A DNA stretch of 64,000 nt. It comes from Rhodococcus sp. WMMA185 (GTDB lineage: Bacteria > Actinomycetota > Actinomycetes > Mycobacteriales > Mycobacteriaceae). The notes beneath the pieces were generated by a model that saw nothing but the letters and a program-made list of their open reading frames with translations, made no database searches and had not been told where the DNA came from. The DNA lies in NCBI RefSeq assembly GCF_001767395.1, contig NZ_CP017014.1, forward strand, positions 3,170,501 through 3,234,500, given 5' to 3'. Positions 54,808 through 62,257 of this stretch are shown here, in pieces. A program made the position numbers and the translations under genes. The stretch's first letter is position 1, and every line of letters begins with the position of its first letter.

Positions 54808-55302
54808 TCAGCTACCGAGGAGCAAACCCGCCGAACCGAGTGAACCGAACGCGTCAAGTGAGCCCCAGAGGTCGAGCGAGCCGAGCGCGTCGAGTGAGCC
54901 GGTCAGTGCGTTGCCGACCGTGAGCGGGATCGGGTCAGCCGTCGGCTGCGTTGACACGGCCCAGGTTCCCCACCGCTCTTCCGTCTCTACCGTAACGCAA
55001 CTCCAGTGAACCTTGTAATCGCCTGTCGCAACGTTGAACACGGCGAAGTCCTCAGTGGAATCGGGGAAGACCCAATCTTGAGTCCCGTACTGATACCTGG
55101 GTTCGGTGTCGCGTTTCGCGGTCCAATCGCAACTCAAATTGTATGGGGAGTCGTTGACGACGCTCACAGTGATGTTCTTTCCCTCGACGGCTGCCGAAAC
55201 GGTCACGTCCTCGGGGGCGGCGTTGGCCGGTGCCGCGAATAGAGTAGCCAGGAGAGGGGCGGCGACCACTGCCGTCACGGCCGCGCGAACAGATGTCTTC
55301 AA
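54808..55302 (-). CDS. Island secreted protein A
   Basis: 164 residues from TTG 55302, with GAAAGGGAAA upstream. A signal peptide (to ANAAPEDV) precedes a domain with GKNITVSVVNDSPYNLSCDW and GDYKVHWSCVTVETEERWGT, with cysteines that may form disulphides. The tail is a repeat: TGSLDALGSLDLWGSLDAF, then GSLGSAGLLLGS. It is paralogous to the copy at 56911 and divergent from a lipoprotein. Function unknown; the GSL tail may sit at the cell surface. Confidence 0.72.
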   Translation of the reverse strand: MKTSVRAAVTAVVAAPLLATLFAAPANAAPEDVTVSAAVEGKNITVSVVNDSPYNLSCDWTAKRDTEPRYQYGTQDWVFPDSTEDFAVFNVATGDYKVHWSCVTVETEERWGTWAVSTQPTADPIPLTVGNALTGSLDALGSLDLWGSLDAFGSLGSAGLLLGS

Positions 55303-55522
55303 GGTTTCCCTTTCGTCGGTGATGTTATGACTGGCGATGGTGCCACAGATACCGACGGGTCGGGTTGCGGAGGGTCGGTGGGTGCGCACCTCGGAACAGC
55401 GAAACGCCCCACCCTCAAACACCATCGTCGGCGAGCGTGACAACCCTCGAGAAGAACGAGGAACACTACGCACCCCGGATGGAAGCGGGAGGACCGGCGC
55501 GAGGCCGGACCGGACCGGATGG

Positions 55523-55528
55523 TTTGAT
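55523..55528 (+). promoter_or_regulatory. Leaderless-type -10 (TTTGAT) before lipoprotein A
   Basis: TTTGAT, six bases, ATG at 55535, in the context CCGGATGGTTTGAT; same as before 57570. Confidence 0.45.
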
Positions 55529-55534
55529 ACCCGG

Positions 55535-55978
55535 ATGAAACGGACACTTCTCACACTGGTGGCCCCCGCCACACTGCTTCTCGCAGGCTGCTCGTCGGGT
55601 GAGTCCGCCGACATGGCAGCTCCCAGCTCTACGCCGGTCGCAGCGACGACCACCGAGTCGGTGACCGCGACTGTCGATCCGTCGGAGGAGACCACGAGCA
55701 TTTACGAGGTGTCGGAGAATGGCGTGACGACTGCCGTGAACGCGCCGATAACCGCGTCATCGGAGGAACTTGCACAGTGGTGCAGCGAAGCCAAAATGGC
55801 GCTTGAAATGTACGGGTTCGACGACGCGGAATCGTTCCTGGCAATCGCTCAGCTCGAAGTCGAGGATTCGACCGAAAACGTCACCTTCGAGTCGGACGGG
55901 TCGTGGGCAAGCAACACACCATCCGAACAGGCCGGGTTTATCGCATCGGTGAATGCGGCCGCGAACGGCGAATGCTGA
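55535..55978 (+). CDS. Island lipoprotein A
   Basis: 147 residues with a lipobox LLLAGC (Cys19), a Ser/Thr-rich linker, and a C-terminal part (about 85-147) ending with TPSEQAGFIASVNAAANGEC. The latter resembles the end of lipoprotein B (TPDTQASYIEAAQMIERGDC). Anchored to the outer face of the membrane. Start ATG 55535 is the only one giving a signal peptide; no function known. Confidence 0.7.
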   Translation: MKRTLLTLVAPATLLLAGCSSGESADMAAPSSTPVAATTTESVTATVDPSEETTSIYEVSENGVTTAVNAPITASSEELAQWCSEAKMALEMYGFDDAESFLAIAQLEVEDSTENVTFESDGSWASNTPSEQAGFIASVNAAANGEC

Positions 55979-56000
55979 ATACCGATCCCGAGACAACGAA

Positions 56001-56034
56001 ACGTCCCGCCACCTCGGATGAGGTGGCGGGACGT
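56001..56034. terminator. Terminator after lipoprotein A
   Basis: 15-bp perfect stem (ACGTCCCGCCACCTC) with loop GGAT, 22 bases after the stop. Confidence 0.88.
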
Positions 56035-56042
56035 GTGTCATG

Positions 56043-56333
56043 TCAGCGACCTGAGTCGGCCGGTGCTGGTGGAGTCGTGGGGTGCGCCGTTTCCCGCCAG
56101 CCCGCACTGTCGCCGTCGGCGTGAGCGATGGGGTCGTCGATTGCGGCGATCATGGCGTCGGTGAAGCAGAGGGTCAAGTTTGGCGGCCACACGGCGCCTG
56201 CGATGGTGTCAGCCCAATCAAAGGCAAGGGAAGAAGGCCGCCTGTGGGACGCACCATGCCGGCCAGCGTGCTCCACCGACCTTCGGTAGTAGGGAACAGC
56301 ATATGAGTCTGACGGACCCCTCGGTGAATCCAT
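56043..56333 (-). CDS. Doubtful small ORF in island
   Basis: 96 codons. The part FDWADTIAGAVWPPNLTLCF reads like real protein, the rest like composition noise. No ribosome site is obvious. It could be a remnant of a larger gene. Function unknown. Confidence 0.2.
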   Translation of the reverse strand: MDSPRGPSDSYAVPYYRRSVEHAGRHGASHRRPSSLAFDWADTIAGAVWPPNLTLCFTDAMIAAIDDPIAHADGDSAGWRETAHPTTPPAPADSGR

Positions 56334-56482
56334 ATCTCCCTCCGGCGCCGGACATTCAGGCTGACGCCTTGGTCGATCGACGACTGGGCACTCACACTTA
56401 CAAGAATGTTTGGATCGGGGCGACGCAGTTGAACCCCATTAAAATCTCGCCGAAATCTGTCCTCCCGCGCCCGAAATACTAG
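56303..56482 (+). CDS. Doubtful 59-codon ORF in island
   Basis: Starts MSLTDPSVNPYLPPAPDIQA; GGAAC lies upstream. It might be a small or truncated protein. It overlaps the opposite ORF at 56043-56333 by 31 bases. No family recognised. Confidence 0.25.
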   Translation: MSLTDPSVNPYLPPAPDIQADALVDRRLGTHTYKNVWIGATQLNPIKISPKSVLPRPKY

Positions 56483-56794
56483 GGTCCTGACGGTAGGCGC
56501 CTGGTCTAGCCGGTGGTCAGCAGCATCACCGACGGGATACATACAGGCACCGAAACCTGCTGGGATTAAGACAAATTAAAGCAGTCTTACGAGGGGTGCC
56601 ACCCAATCAGGTTGGATTTGTTCACGTACAAATTGGAGCCGACCCGAATTTGAAACGTTTCCACACTTTGCCGGGAAGGTCCGCGCAATCTCAGCGGCGC
56701 AAAGACTTACGAGACGCCCAGACCCGGCACGAACTGCACCTGACCGGATGAGCGCGGTCTGTGCGGGAACTAGCGGCCAGCGGAACTGTAGAGA
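56483..56794. other. Non-coding stretch in island
   Basis: No convincing gene on either strand. It contains AT-richer segments (for example around 56568-56580 and 56600-56630) unlike the surrounding coding DNA. I see nothing identifiable. Confidence 0.5.
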
Positions 56795-56900
56795 CAACGA
56801 AACGCCCCCACCCCGGGGGCGCGTCAACTCGTCGAAAACTCCCAGCCTTCAGGAGTCTCGACGACCAGTTGAAACCGCCTGGTGGGGTGGGGGCGTTGTC
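56795..56900. other. Structured element B, about 100 nt
   Basis: Partner of 54698-54797. The outer stem has one more C:G pair (CGCCCCCACCCC/GGGGTGGGGGCG), the CAACT/AGTTG stem is kept, and the next helix is CGTCGA/TCGACG in place of TCGCA/TGCGA, with a further ACTCC/GGAGT. Differences on one strand are matched on the other. Begins 10 bases after the stop of secreted protein B. Confidence 0.6.
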
Positions 56901-56910
56901 GCGTGGTGGA

Positions 56911-57396
56911 TCAGCTACCGAGGATCGCACCCACCGAACCGTCCCCGTCGAGCGAGCCCCACAGGTCGAGCGAGCCGAGCATCTCGAGTGAGCCGGTTAG
57001 CGCGTTGCCGACGGTGAGCGGGATCGGGTCAGCCGTCGGTTGCGCTCCGAGTACCCAAGTTCCCCACTGCTCGTCCGTCTCTACCGTAAAGCACCTCCAG
57101 TGAACTTTGTAATCGCTGGTGGCGACATCGAACACGACGATGTCCTCGGTGGAATAGGGGTCGACCGAACCGTGGGTCGAATACTGAAACCTGGGTTCCG
57201 CGTCGCGCATCGAGGTGATTTCGCAACCCAGATTGTATGGAGAGCCGTTGACGACGGTCACGGTGATGTTCTTGCCCTCGACGGTCGCCGAAGCAGTCAC
57301 GTCCTCGGGGGCGGCGTTGGCCGGTGCCGCGAATACAGTAGCCAGGAGAGGGGCGGCGACCACTGCCGTCACGGCCGTGCGGACAGATGCCTTCAA
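56911..57396 (-). CDS. Island secreted protein B
   Basis: 161 residues, TTG start with GAAAGGGAAA. Strongly similar to secreted protein A: signal peptide (MKASVRTAVTAVVAAPLLAT), GKNITVTVVNGSPYNLGCEI and a GSL-rich tail (TGSLEMLGSLDLWGSLDGD). Changes are spread along the protein, so duplication is not recent. The function is unknown. Confidence 0.72.
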   Translation of the reverse strand: MKASVRTAVTAVVAAPLLATVFAAPANAAPEDVTASATVEGKNITVTVVNGSPYNLGCEITSMRDAEPRFQYSTHGSVDPYSTEDIVVFDVATSDYKVHWRCFTVETDEQWGTWVLGAQPTADPIPLTVGNALTGSLEMLGSLDLWGSLDGDGSVGAILGS

Positions 57397-57557
57397 GGTT
57401 TCCCTTTCGTCGGTGATGTTGTGACTGGCGATCGTGCCATAGATACCGACAGGTCGGGTTGCAAAGGTCGGTAGACAGTCGGCGAAGCTGAACAGGACAG
57501 GGAGGGTTTGCGCCCCATTTGACGGAGGGCGGATCGAGTTAAGGACCGACCGGATGG

Positions 57558-57563
57558 TTTCAT
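57558..57563 (+). promoter_or_regulatory. Leaderless-type -10 (TTTCAT) before lipoprotein B
   Basis: TTTCAT, six bases, ATG at 57570, in the context CCGGATGGTTTCAT. Confidence 0.45.
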
Positions 57564-57569
57564 ATCCCG

Positions 57570-58382
57570 ATGAAACGCACTATCACCGCAGTCGCCCTAT
57601 CCACCGCCGCGCTGGTGCTCGGGGCGTGCTCCAACTCTGACACAGGCTCATCGAACTCGGTACCGACCGCCGAACTCGGCAAGTCGCAGACCGTCAAGGG
57701 TGACGGCTGGGAAGCAGAGATCACCGTCTCGGACCTGATCACCCGCGAAATGGACTACTACGGCGAGATCAAGCCGGACCACCAGTATCGGGCGGCTGTC
57801 TCCGTCCGATCGATCAGTGGCGAGACTCCTTTGTACTCGAACGCGTTCAAGGCAGTCCTGGTGGATGGCAGATCCATGAACCTGTCGATCGGTGGCGAGT
57901 CGGACGACATCGACACCACAGGCGAGGTGCCGGCCGGGCATGAACGTTCCGGAATGGTTACCTGGACAGGAGAACCCGGCCTCGAGGTCAAGGAAATCTC
58001 CTATCTCGCGGACGGAATGTTCCCAGCCGCCACATGGACTGCTACCGGTCTTCCCGAATCGGCCCCGCCGTCGCGGATGCCGAACCACGACGAAGTCGTC
58101 GCAACGAAGACCCAAACCCCCACCGCCGCGGCAGGAACACCGACCGCACCCTCAGAAACGACATCGGCCGCCACAACGGAGGCGGACGCCGCGCCGTCGT
58201 CGGACGTGAGCCTTGGCCAGGCGTGCGACGAGCTGACTACCGCCATGGGCCAACTTGGAACCGACGATCCCCAGGTCATACTTGAGTTAATGCAGACCAG
58301 CACTAACTGGACGTCCGCGACACCCGACACGCAAGCCTCCTACATCGAGGCGGCACAGATGATCGAGCGCGGCGACTGCTGA
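57570..58382 (+). CDS. Island lipoprotein B, DUF4352-like
   Basis: 270 residues. Lipobox LVLGAC (Cys20). Residues about 30-165 look like an immunoglobulin/telokin-like DUF4352 domain (GDGWEAEITVSDLITREMDY, then HERSGMVTWTGEPG). A Thr/Pro/Ser-rich spacer (about 175-210) follows and the C-terminus (GQACDELTTAMGQLGTDDPQ to ERGDC) resembles lipoprotein A's end. DUF4352 proteins are extracytoplasmic, with no known reaction. It is divergent from secreted protein B. Confidence 0.72.
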   Translation: MKRTITAVALSTAALVLGACSNSDTGSSNSVPTAELGKSQTVKGDGWEAEITVSDLITREMDYYGEIKPDHQYRAAVSVRSISGETPLYSNAFKAVLVDGRSMNLSIGGESDDIDTTGEVPAGHERSGMVTWTGEPGLEVKEISYLADGMFPAATWTATGLPESAPPSRMPNHDEVVATKTQTPTAAAGTPTAPSETTSAATTEADAAPSSDVSLGQACDELTTAMGQLGTDDPQVILELMQTSTNWTSATPDTQASYIEAAQMIERGDC

Positions 58383-58398
58383 CCTCGGAGACGACAAA

Positions 58399-58432
58399 AC
58401 GGCCCGCCGCCTCACACGAGGCGGCGGGCCGT
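58399..58432. terminator. Terminator after lipoprotein B
   Basis: 15-bp perfect stem ACGGCCCGCCGCCTC with loop ACAC, 16 bases after the stop and 8 bases before the tRNA 3' end. Confidence 0.9.
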
Positions 58433-58440
58433 TCCGATGG

Positions 58441-58512
58441 AGCCCCCTGTCAGGATTGAACTGACGACCGCTCGCTTACAAGGCGAGTGCTCTACCACTG
58501 AGCTAAGGAGGC
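58441..58512 (-). tRNA. tRNA-Thr(UGU)
   Basis: 72 bases folding as a cloverleaf: GCCTCCT acceptor paired with AGGGGGC, D-arm GCTC-AGTGGTA-GAGC, anticodon stem CTCGC/GCGAG with loop CTTGTAA (anticodon UGU), T-arm GTCAG-TTCAATC-CTGAC. CCA is not encoded. The 3' end is duplicated at 54526 (island boundary). Confidence 0.95.
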
Positions 58513-58602
58513 GGACGCGCGCCGGGAGGCGAACGTGCGCGCCCATCATATCCATAGCCGAGTCGTCGCCGACGCCCGCCCGTTTTGGATAGCGTTGAAG
58601 CC

Positions 58603-58983
58603 ATGAGTACCTCGGAAATCGCCACCGTCCTCGCCTGGCACGACGCCCTCAACGCCGGTGACATCGACACACTGCTTTCCCTGTCGAGCGATGACATCGA
58701 GCTGGGTGGCCCGACGGGTGCCAGTCAAGGGCTTCCCGCACTGAGAGAGTGGGCATCGACCGCCGGTATCACCTTGACGCCCAGGAGGATGTACTACTAC
58801 AACGGTGTTCTGGTGGTCGAGCAAGAAGCCAGGTCGACCACCGATCCTGCGGAATCACGTATCGTGGCGTCCGCATTTCGTGTCGTCAATGATCAGGTGA
58901 TCTCCACGTTCCGCCATGAGACCCTCGAGCTTGCACTCTCCAGTACCGATCTGACCGAGAAAGACCTCGTCTCTGACTCATAG
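58603..58983 (+). CDS. SnoaL/NTF2-like protein
   Basis: 126 residues starting MSTSEIATVLAWHDALNAGD, with VLAWHDALNAGDIDTLLSLS, and later GLPALREWASTAGITL. A cone-fold NTF2-like protein; it could be an enzyme or a binding protein. It precedes thrE by one base on the same strand. Confidence 0.75.
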   Translation: MSTSEIATVLAWHDALNAGDIDTLLSLSSDDIELGGPTGASQGLPALREWASTAGITLTPRRMYYYNGVLVVEQEARSTTDPAESRIVASAFRVVNDQVISTFRHETLELALSSTDLTEKDLVSDS

Positions 58984-58984
58984 T

Positions 58985-60418
58985 ATGGCCAAACTCACAA
59001 ACTCCTTCCCGCGCGTCACGGGCGACCGGCGCGCCACCGTCGATGTGCTCACCACTGCACCGTCTCCGCTGCAGCCGATCGATCTCACCGACGACGCCGC
59101 GGTTGCCGAAGCACTCGACCTCGCCGTCCGTGTCGGTGAGGTACTTCTCGCATCGGGCACCGGCGCGATGGACACCGCCGAGCAGGTACAGTTCATCGCC
59201 GCCACCTACGGTCTTGCCCAGTGCGATGTAGATGTCACGTTCAACTCCATCGTGCTGTCCGCATATCGCGGTCCGACGCTTCCCCCGGCGAGCACCATGC
59301 GGATCGTGCACTACCGGTCGATGGACTTCACCCGACTCGCGGCCGTCGACCGGCTCACGCGACGGATCCGCCGGGAAGCGATCACTCCGAAGGAGGCGCA
59401 CGAGTCCCTCACCACGGTGACAACTGCGCCGCACCCGTACAACCGGTGGATCGCCACGCTCGCGTGGTCTGGGATGGCTGCGTCGATCTCGGTGTTGGTC
59501 GGTGGCGGCGTGCTGGTCGCGTCAGTTGCCTTCCTCACGACGATGGTGATCTACCGGGTCAACCGCGTCCTCAACCGCATTGGCCTGCCCTTCTTCTTCC
59601 AGCAGGTGGTAGGCGGTCTCGTAGCAGCCGCCCCTGCCGCGACGCTGTACACGTTCCAAGACCAACTTGGTGTGGAAATCAGACCGTCACAGATCATCGC
59701 GGCCGGCGTGGTGGTGCTGCTGTCCGGCCTGTCGATGGTCGGCTCCGTACAGGACGCCATCACCGGAGCACCGATCACTGCGGCGGCCCGGTTTTTCGAG
59801 GTCCTCATGATGACCGGCGGAATCATCGCCGGTGTGGCCATATCGCTGCGCCTGGCCGGCATGTTGGGCTCGACGCTGCCACCCGTCAACGTGGAGGCCA
59901 CGCAACTCGCACGGGTACCCGTCATGGTGCTGTCAGGTGCTTTCGCAGCGATGTTCTACGCGCTGGCCTGCTACGCCGAGAAGCGTGCACTCACAGTCGC
60001 CTGGATCGGAGGCGCCGCCGGCGCCCTGGTCTTCGTGGTGACGCAACAGTTCGGTGTCGGCCCGGTCATCGGGGCCGCTCTTGCCGCGACGGTGGTCGGA
60101 TTCGCCGGCGGCCTGATGGCCCGCCGCGCGCTGACGCCGCCTCTCGTGGTCGCGGTGGCCGGGATCATGCCCCTACTGCCGGGACTGTCCCTGTACAGGG
60201 GCTTGTACTCCCTACTCAACGACCAACTACTGGTCGGACTCAGCGCTTTGCTGTCCGCATTCGGTATCGGCTGCGCACTCGCGGCCGGAGTCTCACTCGG
60301 TGAATGGATCGCGCGGACCTTGCGGAAACCGCGCATGTTGCGTCGCGTAGACGACATCCGTCGACCCGTCTTCAAGACACGCAGACGAAGGCCGCTCGAA
60401 GCTGAAAAGGTGGCCTGA
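58985..60418 (+). CDS. thrE: Threonine/serine exporter (ThrE family)
   Basis: 477 residues. Soluble N-terminal domain (about 1-150: LASGTGAMDTAEQVQFIAAT) and ten or so helices behind. The corynebacterial ThrE exports threonine and serine by the proton gradient. Continuous with the SnoaL gene. Convergent with mbtH across a hairpin. Confidence 0.9.
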   Translation: MAKLTNSFPRVTGDRRATVDVLTTAPSPLQPIDLTDDAAVAEALDLAVRVGEVLLASGTGAMDTAEQVQFIAATYGLAQCDVDVTFNSIVLSAYRGPTLPPASTMRIVHYRSMDFTRLAAVDRLTRRIRREAITPKEAHESLTTVTTAPHPYNRWIATLAWSGMAASISVLVGGGVLVASVAFLTTMVIYRVNRVLNRIGLPFFFQQVVGGLVAAAPAATLYTFQDQLGVEIRPSQIIAAGVVVLLSGLSMVGSVQDAITGAPITAAARFFEVLMMTGGIIAGVAISLRLAGMLGSTLPPVNVEATQLARVPVMVLSGAFAAMFYALACYAEKRALTVAWIGGAAGALVFVVTQQFGVGPVIGAALAATVVGFAGGLMARRALTPPLVVAVAGIMPLLPGLSLYRGLYSLLNDQLLVGLSALLSAFGIGCALAAGVSLGEWIARTLRKPRMLRRVDDIRRPVFKTRRRRPLEAEKVA

Positions 60419-60468
60419 CACAGGCGTCATGCACCGCTACCTCAGGAACCAAGGCCACTAAGAATCCA

Positions 60469-60504
60469 GCGCTGCGCTGCCCGCCTTCGGGCGGCCGGCA
60501 GCGC
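60469..60504. terminator. Terminator between thrE and mbtH
   Basis: Hairpin with GCGCTGC/GCAGCGC outer arms and GCCCGCC-TTCG-GGCGG inner stem; between convergent genes. Confidence 0.8.
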
Positions 60505-60512
60505 CACAAGCC

Positions 60513-60752
60513 TCAGCTATTGTCGACTCTCGATTTCTCGTCGGCCTCCATGGCCTCACGCAGGCTCTTAGGCCTCATATCGGTCCAGTTCTTCTCCACG
60601 TATTCGAGGCATGCCGCCCGGCTTTCTTCCCCGAAAACCACGCGCCAGCCCGCTGGCACCTCAGAGAACGTGGGCCACAGTGAGTGCTGTTCCTCGTCGT
60701 TCACCAGCACGTAAAAGCGGCCTTCTTCGTCATCAAACGGATTGGTGCTCAT
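60513..60752 (-). CDS. mbtH: MbtH-like protein
   Basis: 79 residues with the invariant family residues: [40 protein letters not shown] and [18 protein letters not shown]. MbtH-like proteins bind and activate NRPS adenylation domains. Coupled (ATGA) to the monooxygenase gene; the partner NRPS lies just upstream. Confidence 0.93.
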   Translation of the reverse strand: MSTNPFDDEEGRFYVLVNDEEQHSLWPTFSEVPAGWRVVFGEESRAACLEYVEKNWTDMRPKSLREAMEADEKSRVDNS

Positions 60753-62101
60753 TTCGCCTCGCTTGTCACGTACGTGTCCTGTGCTTTCACAGTAGCAAGG
60801 GCGCCGTCGCGACCACGTCTTCTTACGACAGATGTCACGATCTCTCCTGCTCGCACGGCCACGTTCGACAGGAGCGACGACGTGATTCCGTGCGTCTTCT
60901 CCGTCCCGCCCTGCATGTAGATTCCCGCTGCGACGTCGGGCGAAACCGCCAATCGATAGTCACGACCCACCGCGTATGGCCCGTCGGCTTCTGGCGCCAG
61001 ATCGCCGAGAAGCGGGTCGAGAGGTGCGGGCGCGAACCCGGTGGCCAGGATCAGTGCATCACACGTGAGCGAATCGGTGAGGCCATCGAGCGCGCTGTGC
61101 ACAGCAACATCGATTCCGTCCGACGTTTCCTCGACTGCTACCACCTCAGAGGCACGGCGCATGAACAGACGACGATGCCCGCGCACACGCTCCTGATACT
61201 CGGTCGCGTAGATCTCGTTGATGAGGTCGATGTCGACCACCGAATAGTTGGTGCCTCTGTGTGTATCGAGCAGTCGAAGGCGCTCGTCCTCCGGGGCACC
61301 GTGGAGATCGTCGACGGCCTGAGGGTCGAAGATGCGGTTGGCGTAGGGACTGTCGTCGGCCGGGCTGTAACCGTATCGCGAGAAGACGTTGTGGACTTCG
61401 GCTTCGGGATAGTTGGTGTGCAGGTACTGCACGATCTCCGCGGCACTTTGGCCCGCACCGAGAACGACGAACCGCTGATGTACCGGGGCGGGCATCTCGG
61501 CGACACGATAGAGGAACTGGTGATTGTGGAAGCAGCGCGTCGAGAGATTGGCCCACTCCGGTACTCGCTCCCGAAGGCCCAGACCCATCACCACGTTGCG
61601 CGCGATCACCCTGGCACCTCCGGACGCCCTGACCTCGAGCCGATCGACGACGCCGTCCTCGCCCCGGATTCCGCGCACCGACTCCACCGCTGTGTCGTAG
61701 CGGACGTCGGCTTCAACGTGCCGGGCCGCCCACTTCAGGTAGTCGTTGAACTCGTGCCGCGTGGGGAAGAAGGTTTGGTGATTGACGAAATCGACGAGAC
61801 GGCCCTGCTCGAAGAGGTAGTTGAAGAAGGTGAATGCGCTACGTGGATTGCGGAACGTGACCAGATCCTTGGGGAAGGCGATCTGCATCGTCGCACCGTC
61901 GAGGAGCATGCCGGGATGCCACTCGAATCGGTTCCGTGCCTCGAAGAATTGTGCGCTGATCCGCTCGCCCGGCGCACACGTGGCGTTGTGTTCCTCGATG
62001 GCAATGGCCAGAGCGAGATTCGCGGGCCCGAACCCGACACCCACGATATCTCGCTCTGGAAGATCATCGGTTCCGACAATCTTCGGCGATTCACTCATCA
62101 T
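60749..62101 (-). CDS. L-ornithine/L-lysine N-monooxygenase
   Basis: 450 residues, flavin-dependent. FAD motif GVGFGPAN (21-28), NADPH motif [12 protein letters not shown] in mid-protein, ATG-like LILATGF near the C-terminus, as in PvdA/SidA/IucD. It hydroxylates the side-chain amine to make the hydroxamate of a siderophore. Whether ornithine (likely) or lysine is used cannot be settled. Next to MbtH and an NRPS. Confidence 0.9.
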   Translation of the reverse strand: MMSESPKIVGTDDLPERDIVGVGFGPANLALAIAIEEHNATCAPGERISAQFFEARNRFEWHPGMLLDGATMQIAFPKDLVTFRNPRSAFTFFNYLFEQGRLVDFVNHQTFFPTRHEFNDYLKWAARHVEADVRYDTAVESVRGIRGEDGVVDRLEVRASGGARVIARNVVMGLGLRERVPEWANLSTRCFHNHQFLYRVAEMPAPVHQRFVVLGAGQSAAEIVQYLHTNYPEAEVHNVFSRYGYSPADDSPYANRIFDPQAVDDLHGAPEDERLRLLDTHRGTNYSVVDIDLINEIYATEYQERVRGHRRLFMRRASEVVAVEETSDGIDVAVHSALDGLTDSLTCDALILATGFAPAPLDPLLGDLAPEADGPYAVGRDYRLAVSPDVAAGIYMQGGTEKTHGITSSLLSNVAVRAGEIVTSVVRRRGRDGALATVKAQDTYVTSEAK

Positions 62102-62159
62102 TCGTCATCCGTCCTCGACGCCGTGCCGTACTCGGCCCAGCCACCGTCCGCTCGAAACT

Positions 62160-62178
62160 GTAGCGAAGCCTATCCTTA
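62160..62178. promoter_or_regulatory. IdeR/DmdR-like iron box
   Basis: On the - strand, TAAGGATAGGCTTCGCTAC matches TTAGGTTAGGCTAACCTAA at about 13 of 19, mostly in the first twelve. It lies 59-77 bases upstream of the monooxygenase start, in the gap after the NRPS gene. A second half-box, TTAGGTT, overlaps next to it. Confidence 0.45.
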
Positions 62179-62257
62179 TTTAGGTTCCCGTAACAAGCCG
62201 TAAATCGCTGAACTCAGGCCCCATTGTTCACAGAAATGAGATCTCGGTCACCCCTGA

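Larger units (their letters stand above)
54526..58463. mobile_element. Small island at tRNA-Thr (about 3.9 kb)
   Basis: Bounded by a 24-base direct repeat: the tRNA-Thr 3' end at 58440-58463 and a detached copy at 54526-54549. Inside are two secreted/lipoprotein modules and a stretch of weak coding capacity. No integrase or transposase is seen, so it is a remnant or a passenger. The structure is a standard sign of integration into a tRNA gene. Confidence 0.78.
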
